Origin: Comamonadaceae bacterium
Lineage (GTDB): Bacteria > Pseudomonadota > Gammaproteobacteria > Burkholderiales > Burkholderiaceae_C
Direction of reading: 5' to 3'
Assembly (NCBI GenBank): GCA_027484575.1
Contig: JAIXSQ010000001.1
Location: 83,112 to 147,111, forward strand
Length of the DNA stretch: 64,000 nt
Under the pieces are notes generated by a model that did not search any database, was not told the DNA's origin, and saw nothing but the letters and a program-made list of their open reading frames with translations. The first letter of the stretch is position 1. Every line of letters begins with the position of its first letter. The position numbers and the translations under genes were made by a program. This document shows, in pieces, positions 56,541 to 64,000 of this stretch.

Positions 56541-57164
56541 ATGGCCCAGTACGACAACGCCCCCTTCGAGATCCATGTGCACGGCGACGTGCCGCTGCGC
56601 GCCGACGTGACCTACGAGCAGCTGCAGGAGGCCCTCAGGCCGCTGTGGCAGTACGCCGGTGCCAAGTCGCTGGCGGACGGCGCCGAGAGCGCCTACGACG
56701 AGGAGCCGGGCATCAAGTTCGAGGCGCACCAGCACCTGCTGACCATGTGCTGGACCGTGGGCGGCGACGTGGACTTCCGCCAGTCGCTCGACGAGATGTG
56801 CATGGGGCTGAACGAGCTGGCCGAGCAGGGCGCCGCGATCGAGGTCACGTTCTACGACTCCGACTTCGACGAGGAGGAGGAGCCGCCGGAGGCCGAGTCG
56901 CGCGACGACTTCATCATGCTGTTCGTCGGCCCGACGCCGGCGGCCATCATGCAGGTGCAGCGCGACCTGCTGGTCGAGGACGTGCTCAACCTCATGGAGC
57001 GCCACTTCGACGAGAACGAGCTGGGCGGCGTGGTCGCCGAGATCGACCGGCTGTTCTCGCAGCGCTTCGACGCGCTGGTCAGCTCGCTCGAGATCGGCAA
57101 GCCCCCCCGCGGCAGCGGTGGCGGCGGGCATGGCGGTGGCCGCCGGCCGCGGCACCTGCACTGA
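56541..57164 (+). CDS. Conserved acidic protein of unknown function
   Basis: A 207-residue soluble protein from ATG 56541 (MAQYDNAPFEIHVHGDV). It is strongly acidic in the middle (DSDFDEEEEPPEAE) and ends with a Gly/His/Arg-rich tail (GSGGGGHGGGRRPRHLH). The central region repeats a beta-alpha pattern (LTMCWTVGGDVDFRQSLDEM, IMLFVGPTPAAIMQVQRDLL). I believe I have seen this as a Burkholderiales-restricted family (possibly DUF6806), with low certainty. No catalytic motif visible. The tail might bind metal. Monocistronic. Confidence 0.82.
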   Translation: MAQYDNAPFEIHVHGDVPLRADVTYEQLQEALRPLWQYAGAKSLADGAESAYDEEPGIKFEAHQHLLTMCWTVGGDVDFRQSLDEMCMGLNELAEQGAAIEVTFYDSDFDEEEEPPEAESRDDFIMLFVGPTPAAIMQVQRDLLVEDVLNLMERHFDENELGGVVAEIDRLFSQRFDALVSSLEIGKPPRGSGGGGHGGGRRPRHLH

Positions 57165-57205
57165 GCAGTTGGCCCGGGGCCCGGGGCCCGGACCGTCTGT
57201 CCAAA

Positions 57206-57224
57206 GCTTCGAGAACGTCGAAGC
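57206..57224. repeat. Short palindrome upstream of the terC-like gene
   Basis: GCTTCGA (57206-57212) and TCGAAGC (57218-57224) form a seven-bp stem with loop GAACG, 74 bases before the TerC start and 40 bases after the preceding stop. It could be an operator or weak terminator. No manganese-riboswitch (yybP-ykoY) motif is visible. Confidence 0.4.
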
Positions 57225-57297
57225 ATCACCACTGAATTCCTTCTTTTCCTGAAGTGTCGGTGCGCCTACAGTGCGCCCATCACTTCAAGGAAGACGC

Positions 57298-58266
57298 ATG
57301 GAAACGATCGGCACCTGGTGGATGTGGACCGGCTTCGCGGTGTTCGTGCTGCTGGCCATCGCCGTCGACCTGGTCGTGATGGAACGCCAGGGCGCCCACA
57401 AGGTGGGCGTGCGCGAGGCCGCCACCTGGAGCGTGGTCTGGTTCTCGCTGGCCTTCGTCTTCGTCGGCTGGCTGTGGTGGTACCTGGACGGCACGCAGGG
57501 CCGCGAGGTGGCCAACGAGGTGTCGATGCAGTTCGTCACCGGCTACCTGGTCGAGAAGAGCCTGTCGGTCGACAACATCTTCGTCTTCCTGATGATCTTC
57601 AGCTACTTCGCCGTGCCGGCCGAGTACCAGAAGCGCGCGTTGATCGTCGGCATCGTCGGCGCAATCGTGCTGCGCGCGGCGCTGATCCTGGTGGGTGCGT
57701 GGCTGCTGGCCAGCTTCCACTGGATCCTGTACGTCTTCGGCGCGTTCCTGGTGTTCACCGGCATCAAGATGTGGCTGGCCGCCGGCAAGGAGCCCGACAT
57801 CGAGTCCAACCCGGTGCTGCGGTGGCTGCGCGGGCACATGCGCATCACCTCGCGGTTCGACGGCGAGAAGCTGTCGACGGTGATCGACGGGGCCAAGCAC
57901 TACACGCCGCTGTTCGTCGTGCTGATCCTGATCGGCACCACCGACGTGATCTTCGCGGTGGACTCCATCCCGGCCATCTTCGCGATCACCAGCGACCCGT
58001 TCATCGTGCTGACGGCCAACATCTTCGCCATCCTGGGCCTGCGCGCGCTGTACTTCCTGCTGGCCGACCTGGCCGACCGCTTCCACCTGCTGGCCTACGG
58101 CCTGGCCCTGGTGCTCGTGTTCATCGGCACCAAGATGCTGCTGCTGGACGTCTACAAGATCCCGATCGGCATCGCACTGGGCGTCACGGCGGGCCTGATC
58201 GCCGCCTCGGTGGTGGCCTCGCTGCTGACCTCGCGCAAGGCGCCGGCGCCCCGCGCCGGGGGCTGA
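57298..58266 (+). CDS. TerC/Alx family membrane protein
   Basis: A 322-residue protein with about nine membrane helices. Family signatures with conserved acidic residues: TGYLVEKSLSVDNIFVFL, and in the second half LILIGTTDVIFAVDSIPAIF; RFDGEKLST and ITSDPFIVLTANIFAILGLR are also typical. TerC/Alx proteins are linked to tellurite resistance and to manganese export coupled to membrane-protein metalation. AAGGAAG precedes the ATG. A terminator follows; the gene is probably single. Confidence 0.93.
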   Translation: METIGTWWMWTGFAVFVLLAIAVDLVVMERQGAHKVGVREAATWSVVWFSLAFVFVGWLWWYLDGTQGREVANEVSMQFVTGYLVEKSLSVDNIFVFLMIFSYFAVPAEYQKRALIVGIVGAIVLRAALILVGAWLLASFHWILYVFGAFLVFTGIKMWLAAGKEPDIESNPVLRWLRGHMRITSRFDGEKLSTVIDGAKHYTPLFVVLILIGTTDVIFAVDSIPAIFAITSDPFIVLTANIFAILGLRALYFLLADLADRFHLLAYGLALVLVFIGTKMLLLDVYKIPIGIALGVTAGLIAASVVASLLTSRKAPAPRAGG

Positions 58267-58288
58267 GGCCGGCGCCGCGCGGGACACG

Positions 58289-58312
58289 AAGGCGCGCCGC
58301 GGGCGCGCCTTT
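58289..58312 (+). terminator. Terminator after the terC-like gene
   Basis: AAGGCGCGCC (58289-58298) with GGCGCGCCTT (58302-58311), three-base loop; the T-run is short (TTTG). Confidence 0.65.
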
Positions 58313-58351
58313 GTCCATGGCCCCGCGCGGCGTCCTGCCAGAATCGCGCGC

Positions 58352-59647
58352 ATGGCCGTGCTTGCCACCGATGCCCTGAACCCTGGCGTGCGCCGGCGCG
58401 AGGTGTTCGGCTGGGCGATGTACGACTTCGCCAACTCCGGCTACACCACCGTGATCATCACGGCGGTGTTCGCCACCTACTTCGTGGGCGGCATCGCCGG
58501 CAAGGCCCCGTGGGCCACCTTCGCCTGGACGGCCGCCCTGAGCCTGTCGTACGCGATCGTGATGCTGACCATGCCCAGCATCGGCGCCTGGGCCGACCTG
58601 CGCGCGGCCAAGAAGCGCGCGCTCATGGTCGTGACCGCCGGCTGCGTGCTGAGCACCGCGGCCCTGTCGTTCGCCGGGCCGGGCTCGGTGGCCCTGGCCA
58701 TCGTGCTGGTGGTGCTGTCCAACACCTTTTACAGCTGGGGCGAATCGCTGACGGCCGCCTTCTTGCCCGAGCTGGCCACGCGCGACGCCATGGGCCGCGT
58801 GAGCGGCTGGGGCTGGAGCTTCGGCTACCTGGGGGGCATGCTGGCCCTGGGCCTGTCGCTGGCCTATGTGCTGTGGGCCCAGGCGCAGGGCATCCCGGCC
58901 GACCGCTTCGTTCCGGTGACCGTGCTGATCACCGCCGGCCTCTACGGCGCCGCCGCGCTGGTGACCTTCGCGTTGCTGCGCGAGCGCGCCGTGCCCGACC
59001 CGCAGGCGGGCGCGCAGGGCGGCGTGCGGGCCTCGCTGCAGCGGCTGCGCGCCACCTGGGCGCAGGCGCGGCGGTACCGCGATTTCGTCTGGCTGATGGC
59101 CTGCGGTGTCGCCTACCAGGGCGGCGTGGCCGTGGCCGTGGCGCTGGCGGCCATCTACGCCGAGCAGGTGATCGGGTTCCAGCCGCAGGAGACCATGCTG
59201 CTGATCTTCGTGCTGAACGTGGCCGCCGCCGTGGGCGCGTTCGGCTGGGGGTTCCTGCAGGACCGGCTGGGCCACAAGCTGGCGCTGGGCAGCACCCTGG
59301 TGGGCTGGATCGCCACCTGCCTGATCGCCGCCGCCACCACCACCAAGGGCGGCTTCTGGTGGGCCGCCGCGATCGCGGGCTTCTGCATGGGGTCCAGCCA
59401 GTCGGCTGGCCGGGCCCTGGCCGGCCTGTTCGCGCCCCGGGCGCAGGCCGCCGAGTTCTTCGGCCTGTGGAGCTTCGCGATCCGCCTGTCCAGCATCGTG
59501 GGCCCGCTGATGTACGGCGCGATCACCTGGGCCACGGGTGGCAACCACCGCATTGCCATCCTGGCGACCAGCGGGCTGTTCGTGCTGGGGCTGGTGGCCC
59601 TGCGCCGGATCGACGTGGCGCGCGGGCGCGCCGCCGCCGAGGCCTGA
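58352..59647 (+). CDS. MFS transporter of the UMF1/Atg22-like family
   Basis: A 431-residue major-facilitator protein with 12 predicted helices. The N-terminus VFGWAMYDFANSGYTTVIIT and LGLSLAYV, WGWSFGYLGGMLALG, and GSSQSAGRALAGLFAP are hallmarks of the UMF1 (Atg22-like) group. In yeast the relative Atg22 exports amino acids from the vacuole; bacterial substrates are unknown. It stands alone between the terC-like gene and the convergent fumarase. Confidence 0.9.
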   Translation: MAVLATDALNPGVRRREVFGWAMYDFANSGYTTVIITAVFATYFVGGIAGKAPWATFAWTAALSLSYAIVMLTMPSIGAWADLRAAKKRALMVVTAGCVLSTAALSFAGPGSVALAIVLVVLSNTFYSWGESLTAAFLPELATRDAMGRVSGWGWSFGYLGGMLALGLSLAYVLWAQAQGIPADRFVPVTVLITAGLYGAAALVTFALLRERAVPDPQAGAQGGVRASLQRLRATWAQARRYRDFVWLMACGVAYQGGVAVAVALAAIYAEQVIGFQPQETMLLIFVLNVAAAVGAFGWGFLQDRLGHKLALGSTLVGWIATCLIAAATTTKGGFWWAAAIAGFCMGSSQSAGRALAGLFAPRAQAAEFFGLWSFAIRLSSIVGPLMYGAITWATGGNHRIAILATSGLFVLGLVALRRIDVARGRAAAEA

Positions 59648-59689
59648 GCCGGCCGGGGCGCAGCGCGCGCCCGACAGCCGGCCCCGGCG

Positions 59690-61243
59690 TCAGGCCGCCG
59701 CGACCGCGATGCCCTTGAACTCGCCGCTGGCGATCCGCTGGCTCCACTCGGCCGGGCCGGTGACGTGCGCGCTGGTGCCGCCGGCGTCCACCGCCACCGT
59801 CACGGGCATGTCGACCACGTCGAACTCGTAGATCGCTTCCATGCCCAGGTCCTCGAAGCCGACCACGCGGGCCTGCTTGATCGCCTTGGACACGAGGTAG
59901 GCCGCGCCGCCCACGGCCATGAGGTAGGCCGACTTGTGCTGGCGGATGGCCTCGATGGCCGTGGGCCCGCGCTCGGCCTTGCCGATCATCGCGATCAGGC
60001 CGGTCTGCGACAGCATCATGTCGGTGAACTTGTCCATGCGCGTGGCCGTGGTGGGGCCGGCAGGGCCCACGGCCTCGTCGCGCACCGGGTCGACCGGGCC
60101 GACGTAGTAGATGACGCGGTTGGTGAAGTCCACGGGGAGCTTCTCGCCCTTGGCCAGCATGTCCTGGATGCGCTTGTGCGCGGCATCGCGGCCGGTGAGC
60201 ATCTTGCCGTTGAGCAGCAGGGTGTCGCCCGGCTTCCAGCTGGCGACCTGCTCCTTGGTCAGCGTGTTCAGGTCGACGCGCTTGCTCTTCTGGGTGTCCG
60301 GTTGCCACTCGACCTTGGGCCACAGGTCCAGGCTGGGCGCCTCCAGGTACACCGGACCCGAGCCGTCGAGCACGAAGTGCGCGTGGCGCGTGGCGGCGCA
60401 GTTGGGGATCATCGCCACGGGCTTGCTGGCCGCGTGCGTGGGGTACATCTTGATCTTGACGTCCAGCACGGTGGTCAGGCCGCCCAGGCCCTGCGCGCCG
60501 ATGCCCAGCGCGTTCACCTTCTCGTACAGCTCCAGCCGCAGTTCCTCGACCTGCGACAGCTTCTCGCCCTTGCCGGCCTTGGCCTGCAGCTCGTACATGT
60601 CCAGGTCGTCCATCAGGGACTCCTTGGCCATCAGCACCGCCTTCTCGGCCGTGCCGCCGATGCCGATGCCCAGCATGCCCGGCGGGCACCAGCCGGCACC
60701 CATGGTCGGCACGGTCTTGAGCACCCAGTCGACCACCGAGTCGCTGGGATTGAGCATGACCATCTTGCTCTTGTTCTCGCTGCCGCCGCCCTTGGCGGCC
60801 ACGGTCACGTCCACCGTGCTGCCGGGCACGATCTCGGTGAAGATCACCGCCGGCGTGTTGTCCTTGGTGTTCTTGCGCGCGAACTGCGGGTCGGCGACGA
60901 CCGAGGCGCGCAGCATGTTGTCGGGGTGGTTGTAGCCGCGGCGCACGCCTTCGTTGATGGCGTCCTCGAGCGAGCCGGTGAAGCCCTCCAGCCGCACGTC
61001 CATGCCGACCTTCAGGAACACGTTGACGATGCCGGTGTCCTGGCAGATCGGCCGGTGGCCGTACGCGCTCATCTTGCTGTTGGTCAGGATCTGCGCGATC
61101 GCGTCCTTGGCCGCGGTCGACTGCTCGCGCTCGTACGCGCGGGCCAGGTGGGCGATGTAGTCGGCCGGGTGGTAGTAGCTGATGTACTGCAGCGCGGCGG
61201 CGATGGACTCGATCAGGTCGTCTTGGCGGATGGTCGTCGGCAT
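59690..61243 (-). CDS. Class I fumarate hydratase (iron-sulfur)
   Basis: A 517-residue [4Fe-4S] enzyme converting fumarate to malate in the TCA cycle. The three cluster cysteines are Cys67 (PICQDTG), Cys186 (GAGWCPPG) and Cys282 (IPNCAATRH). The C-terminal part carries the beta domain (GKMLTGRDAAHKRI, YYVGPVDPV, GPTTATRMD). Single-chain FumA/FumB type. It is oxygen-sensitive by family; an oxygen-stable FumC is encoded 730 bases away on the other strand. A VanZ-like membrane-protein gene lies 34 bases upstream. Confidence 0.96.
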   Translation of the reverse strand: MPTTIRQDDLIESIAAALQYISYYHPADYIAHLARAYEREQSTAAKDAIAQILTNSKMSAYGHRPICQDTGIVNVFLKVGMDVRLEGFTGSLEDAINEGVRRGYNHPDNMLRASVVADPQFARKNTKDNTPAVIFTEIVPGSTVDVTVAAKGGGSENKSKMVMLNPSDSVVDWVLKTVPTMGAGWCPPGMLGIGIGGTAEKAVLMAKESLMDDLDMYELQAKAGKGEKLSQVEELRLELYEKVNALGIGAQGLGGLTTVLDVKIKMYPTHAASKPVAMIPNCAATRHAHFVLDGSGPVYLEAPSLDLWPKVEWQPDTQKSKRVDLNTLTKEQVASWKPGDTLLLNGKMLTGRDAAHKRIQDMLAKGEKLPVDFTNRVIYYVGPVDPVRDEAVGPAGPTTATRMDKFTDMMLSQTGLIAMIGKAERGPTAIEAIRQHKSAYLMAVGGAAYLVSKAIKQARVVGFEDLGMEAIYEFDVVDMPVTVAVDAGGTSAHVTGPAEWSQRIASGEFKGIAVAAA

Positions 61244-61277
61244 GGGTGGGGCTGGTGCAGGGGAGGGCAGCCGCCGA

Positions 61278-61847
61278 TTATCCCAAACGCGGTCGAGCCT
61301 GCGGCTGCGCGTCCAGGGCCCGCCGTGCCAGCAGCCCGCCCAGCGCCGCCCCCACCGTGTCCAGCACCAGGTCCGACAGCGTGTCGCGCCACGCCAGGTC
61401 GCCGACGAGGCCCTCGATCACCTCCCAGCCAACGCCCAGTGCGAGCCCGAGCGCGGCGCACCAGGGCACCAGCACGCGCCGGCGGTCGTCGCGCGTGCGC
61501 GCGGCCAGCCAGCCGATCGCCGCCAGGCCGGCGAAGCCGGTGTACGTGTGCACCACCTCGTCGTACCAGGCGATGGTCTCGAACCAGCGGAACGCGCCGC
61601 CACAGGCGTTGACCAGCGCGGCGACGACCAGCAGGCAGGCCAGCAGCGGCGGCAGGGACCGCAGCCGCAGCACGCCCAGGCTGGCGGCCAGGAAGATGCA
61701 CAGGCTCCAGACCAGGGGCGCATGCCGCTGCGTCCACACCACCACCAGCAGCGCGGCCAGGCCCGCGACGGCGGCCCAGGCGACCCCGCGCCAAAGCGGG
61801 GACTGCAGCAGCGGCGCTGCCGGGGGTGGGGAGGTCACGTCGTGCAT
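61278..61847 (-). CDS. VanZ/DUF2238-like membrane protein
   Basis: About 189 residues with five or so membrane helices. Charged/aromatic motifs within helices ([54 protein letters not shown]) resemble the VanZ/YjdF group of small membrane proteins, where the D..H and D..D..D residues are conserved; function is unknown. ATG 61847 chosen as the start just before the first helix; a longer frame starts at 61916. It lies 34 bases upstream of the class I fumarase gene and divergent from fumC. Confidence 0.78.
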   Translation of the reverse strand: MHDVTSPPPAAPLLQSPLWRGVAWAAVAGLAALLVVVWTQRHAPLVWSLCIFLAASLGVLRLRSLPPLLACLLVVAALVNACGGAFRWFETIAWYDEVVHTYTGFAGLAAIGWLAARTRDDRRRVLVPWCAALGLALGVGWEVIEGLVGDLAWRDTLSDLVLDTVGAALGGLLARRALDAQPQARPRLG

Positions 61848-61972
61848 GGCCCGATCCTGGCGCCGGCCTGGCGGCGCGGGTGCGCCGATCCGGCGATCGT
61901 TCCTGTCGTACGCCATCCCGCGCCGGCCTCTGGTACGGTGGTCCGCCTGTCCGTGCCGACCGAGGAGCCCGC

Positions 61973-63370
61973 ATGCCCACCCGCACCGAGTCCGACACCT
62001 TCGGCCCCCTCGAGGTCCCGGCCGAGCGCCTCTGGGGCGCGCAGACCCAGCGGTCGCTGCTGAACTTCGACATCTCCGGCGAGCGGCAGCCGCGCGAGAT
62101 CATCCGGGCGCTGGTGCAGGTCAAGCGGGCCAGTGCCGTGGTGAACCGGGACCTGGGCCTGCTGGATCCGGCCAAGGCCGGGGCGATCGTGGCCGCGGCC
62201 GACGAGGTGCTGGCCGGCGGCCATCCCGACGAGTTCCCCCTGGTGGTGTGGCAGACGGGCTCGGGCACGCAGACGAACATGAACGTCAACGAGGTGCTGG
62301 CCAACCGGGCCAGCGAGCTGCTGGGCGGCCCGCGCGGGACAGGGCGGCTGGTGCATCCCAACGACGACGTCAACCGCAGCCAGTCGAGCAACGACGTCTA
62401 TCCCACGGCCATGCATGTCGCGGCCGCCGAGGCCATCGAGCGCCGCCTCTTGCCGGCCCTGGACGGCCTGCACGCCACGCTGCAGGCCAAGAGCGCGGCC
62501 TTCCGCGACGTCGTCAAGATCGGCCGCACCCACCTGCAGGACGCGACGCCGCTGACCCTGGGACAGGAGATCTCGGGCTGGGCCGCGCAGCTGGCCCAGA
62601 ACCGCCGCCACCTGCAGGACGCGCGGCCCCACCTGTGCGAGCTGGCGCTGGGCGGCACGGCCGTGGGCACCGGCCTGAACGCGCCACCGGGCTATGCGCA
62701 GGCGGTCGCCGCCGAGCTGGCCCGGGCGACCGGCCTGCCGCTGGTGAGCGCGCCCAACAAGTTCGAGGTGATGGCCGCGGCCGATGCGCTGGTGCACGCC
62801 CACGGCGCGCTCAAGACGCTCGCCGCCTCGCTGATGAAGATCGCCAACGACGTGCGCTGGCTGGCCAGCGGCCCGCGCAGCGGGCTGGGCGAGATCCGCA
62901 TTCCCGAGAACGAGCCGGGCTCCTCGATCATGCCGGGCAAGGTGAACCCGACGCAGAGCGAGGCGCTGACCATGGCCTGCTGCCAGGTGTTCGGCAACGA
63001 CGTCGCGGTGAACGTGGGCGGCGCCTCGGGCAACTTCGAGCTGAACGTGTTCCGGCCCCTGATCGCGCACAACGTCCTGCAGAGCGTGCGGCTGCTGGCC
63101 GACGGGATGCGCAGCTTCAACGACCACTGTGCGGTGGGCATCGAGCCCGACCGGGCGCGCATCGCCGAGCTGGTGGGCCGCTCGCTGATGCTGGTGACCG
63201 CGCTGAACCCGCACATCGGCTACGACAAGGCGGCGCAGATCGCCAAGCGCGCGCACCGCGAGGGCACGACGCTGCGCGAGGCGGCGCTGGCCACCGGCTT
63301 CGTCACCGCCGAGCAGTTCGATGCCTGGGTGCGCCCGCAGGCGATGACCGGAAACGACGACGGCGCCTGA
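61973..63370 (+). CDS. fumC: Class II fumarate hydratase
   Basis: A 465-residue iron-independent fumarase of the aspartase/fumarase superfamily. Signature [13 protein letters not shown] with the catalytic Ser loop, plus [32 protein letters not shown] and [22 protein letters not shown] lies seven bases before the ATG. Having a cluster-free enzyme beside a class I enzyme suggests use under oxidative stress or iron limitation, as in E. coli. A hairpin overlaps its stop codon. Confidence 0.97.
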   Translation: MPTRTESDTFGPLEVPAERLWGAQTQRSLLNFDISGERQPREIIRALVQVKRASAVVNRDLGLLDPAKAGAIVAAADEVLAGGHPDEFPLVVWQTGSGTQTNMNVNEVLANRASELLGGPRGTGRLVHPNDDVNRSQSSNDVYPTAMHVAAAEAIERRLLPALDGLHATLQAKSAAFRDVVKIGRTHLQDATPLTLGQEISGWAAQLAQNRRHLQDARPHLCELALGGTAVGTGLNAPPGYAQAVAAELARATGLPLVSAPNKFEVMAAADALVHAHGALKTLAASLMKIANDVRWLASGPRSGLGEIRIPENEPGSSIMPGKVNPTQSEALTMACCQVFGNDVAVNVGGASGNFELNVFRPLIAHNVLQSVRLLADGMRSFNDHCAVGIEPDRARIAELVGRSLMLVTALNPHIGYDKAAQIAKRAHREGTTLREAALATGFVTAEQFDAWVRPQAMTGNDDGA

Positions 63371-63381
63371 AGGCGCCGTCG
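63358..63381. terminator. Hairpin between convergent fumC and rpoD
   Basis: CGACGGCGCC (63358-63367) with GGCGCCGTCG (63372-63381); the fumC stop codon is in the loop. No T-run on the plus strand, so it may work as a bidirectional 3'-end stabiliser. Confidence 0.5.
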
Positions 63382-63422
63382 GGTGGGACAGGGTCACCGG
63401 GCCGCCGGGCCCGGCGGCCGCG

Positions 63423-64000
<578 letters not shown>

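Noticed and set aside
57165..57297. Manganese (yybP-ykoY) riboswitch upstream of the TerC-family gene
   Set aside because: The leader is only about 130 bases with one small palindrome and lacks the conserved paired-loop sequence of that riboswitch.

Overview
The window is GC-rich, densely coded chromosomal DNA from a betaproteobacterium of the order Burkholderiales. It is most like Comamonadaceae (Ramlibacter, Variovorax or Acidovorax type). That placement is inferred from gene content and order: a type IV pilus minor-pilin operon, nrdR-glyA, cysS-(3-methyladenine glycosylase)-accA-tilS, tRNA-Leu-tig-clpP-clpX-lon, hpnCDE, DUF2844/DUF3443 and two fumarases. I see no prophage, transposase, CRISPR array or plasmid gene; nearly everything is core or near-core.

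Layout. 1-4480 (minus): type IV pilus operon pilE-fimT-pilV-pilW-pilX-pilY1, with every junction overlapping; pilY1 runs off the left edge. 4547-5879 (plus): a TonB-like anchored protein and a second FimT/GspH pseudopilin. 5892-8616 (minus): nrdR, glyA and a membrane-anchored lytic transglycosylase, the last preceded by a clear sigma70 promoter and a tiny coupled upstream ORF. 8688-9326 holds no gene but a chain of hairpins ending in a terminator, a candidate structured RNA. 9327-12074: a large DUF349 protein with an FGDR-rich disordered segment. 12115-17314 (minus): mtfA, lpxH, two cyclophilins, an L,D-transpeptidase and a TPR protein. 17479-24647 (plus): cysS, a DNA glycosylase, accA, tilS, a degenerate-GGDEF membrane protein and lysC. 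Next come tRNA-Ser and a duplicated copy of its 3' end.

25085-38641 is the transport-regulation block. A TctDE-type two-component system faces a tripartite tricarboxylate transporter (tctC-tctB-tctA). This is followed by a PAS-AAA+ sigma54 activator, three near-identical 17-bp repeats, a good -24/-12 promoter, and a branched-chain-amino-acid-type ABC transporter operon ending in an alpha/beta hydrolase. The arrangement suggests the activator binds the repeats and drives the ABC operon from the sigma54 promoter.

38651-47878: hemH facing a HAD phosphatase, the squalene pathway genes hpnCDE, and an RND efflux pair whose promoter carries a TetR-type palindrome. 47989-54501: proteostasis genes (tig, clpP, clpX, lon) with four tRNA genes. 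54523-64000: a DUF2844/DUF3443 pair (DUF3443 has the hallmarks of a pepsin-like fold), a conserved protein of unknown function, a TerC family protein, an MFS transporter, a class I fumarase with a VanZ-like membrane protein, fumC, and the C-terminal end of rpoD cut by the right edge.
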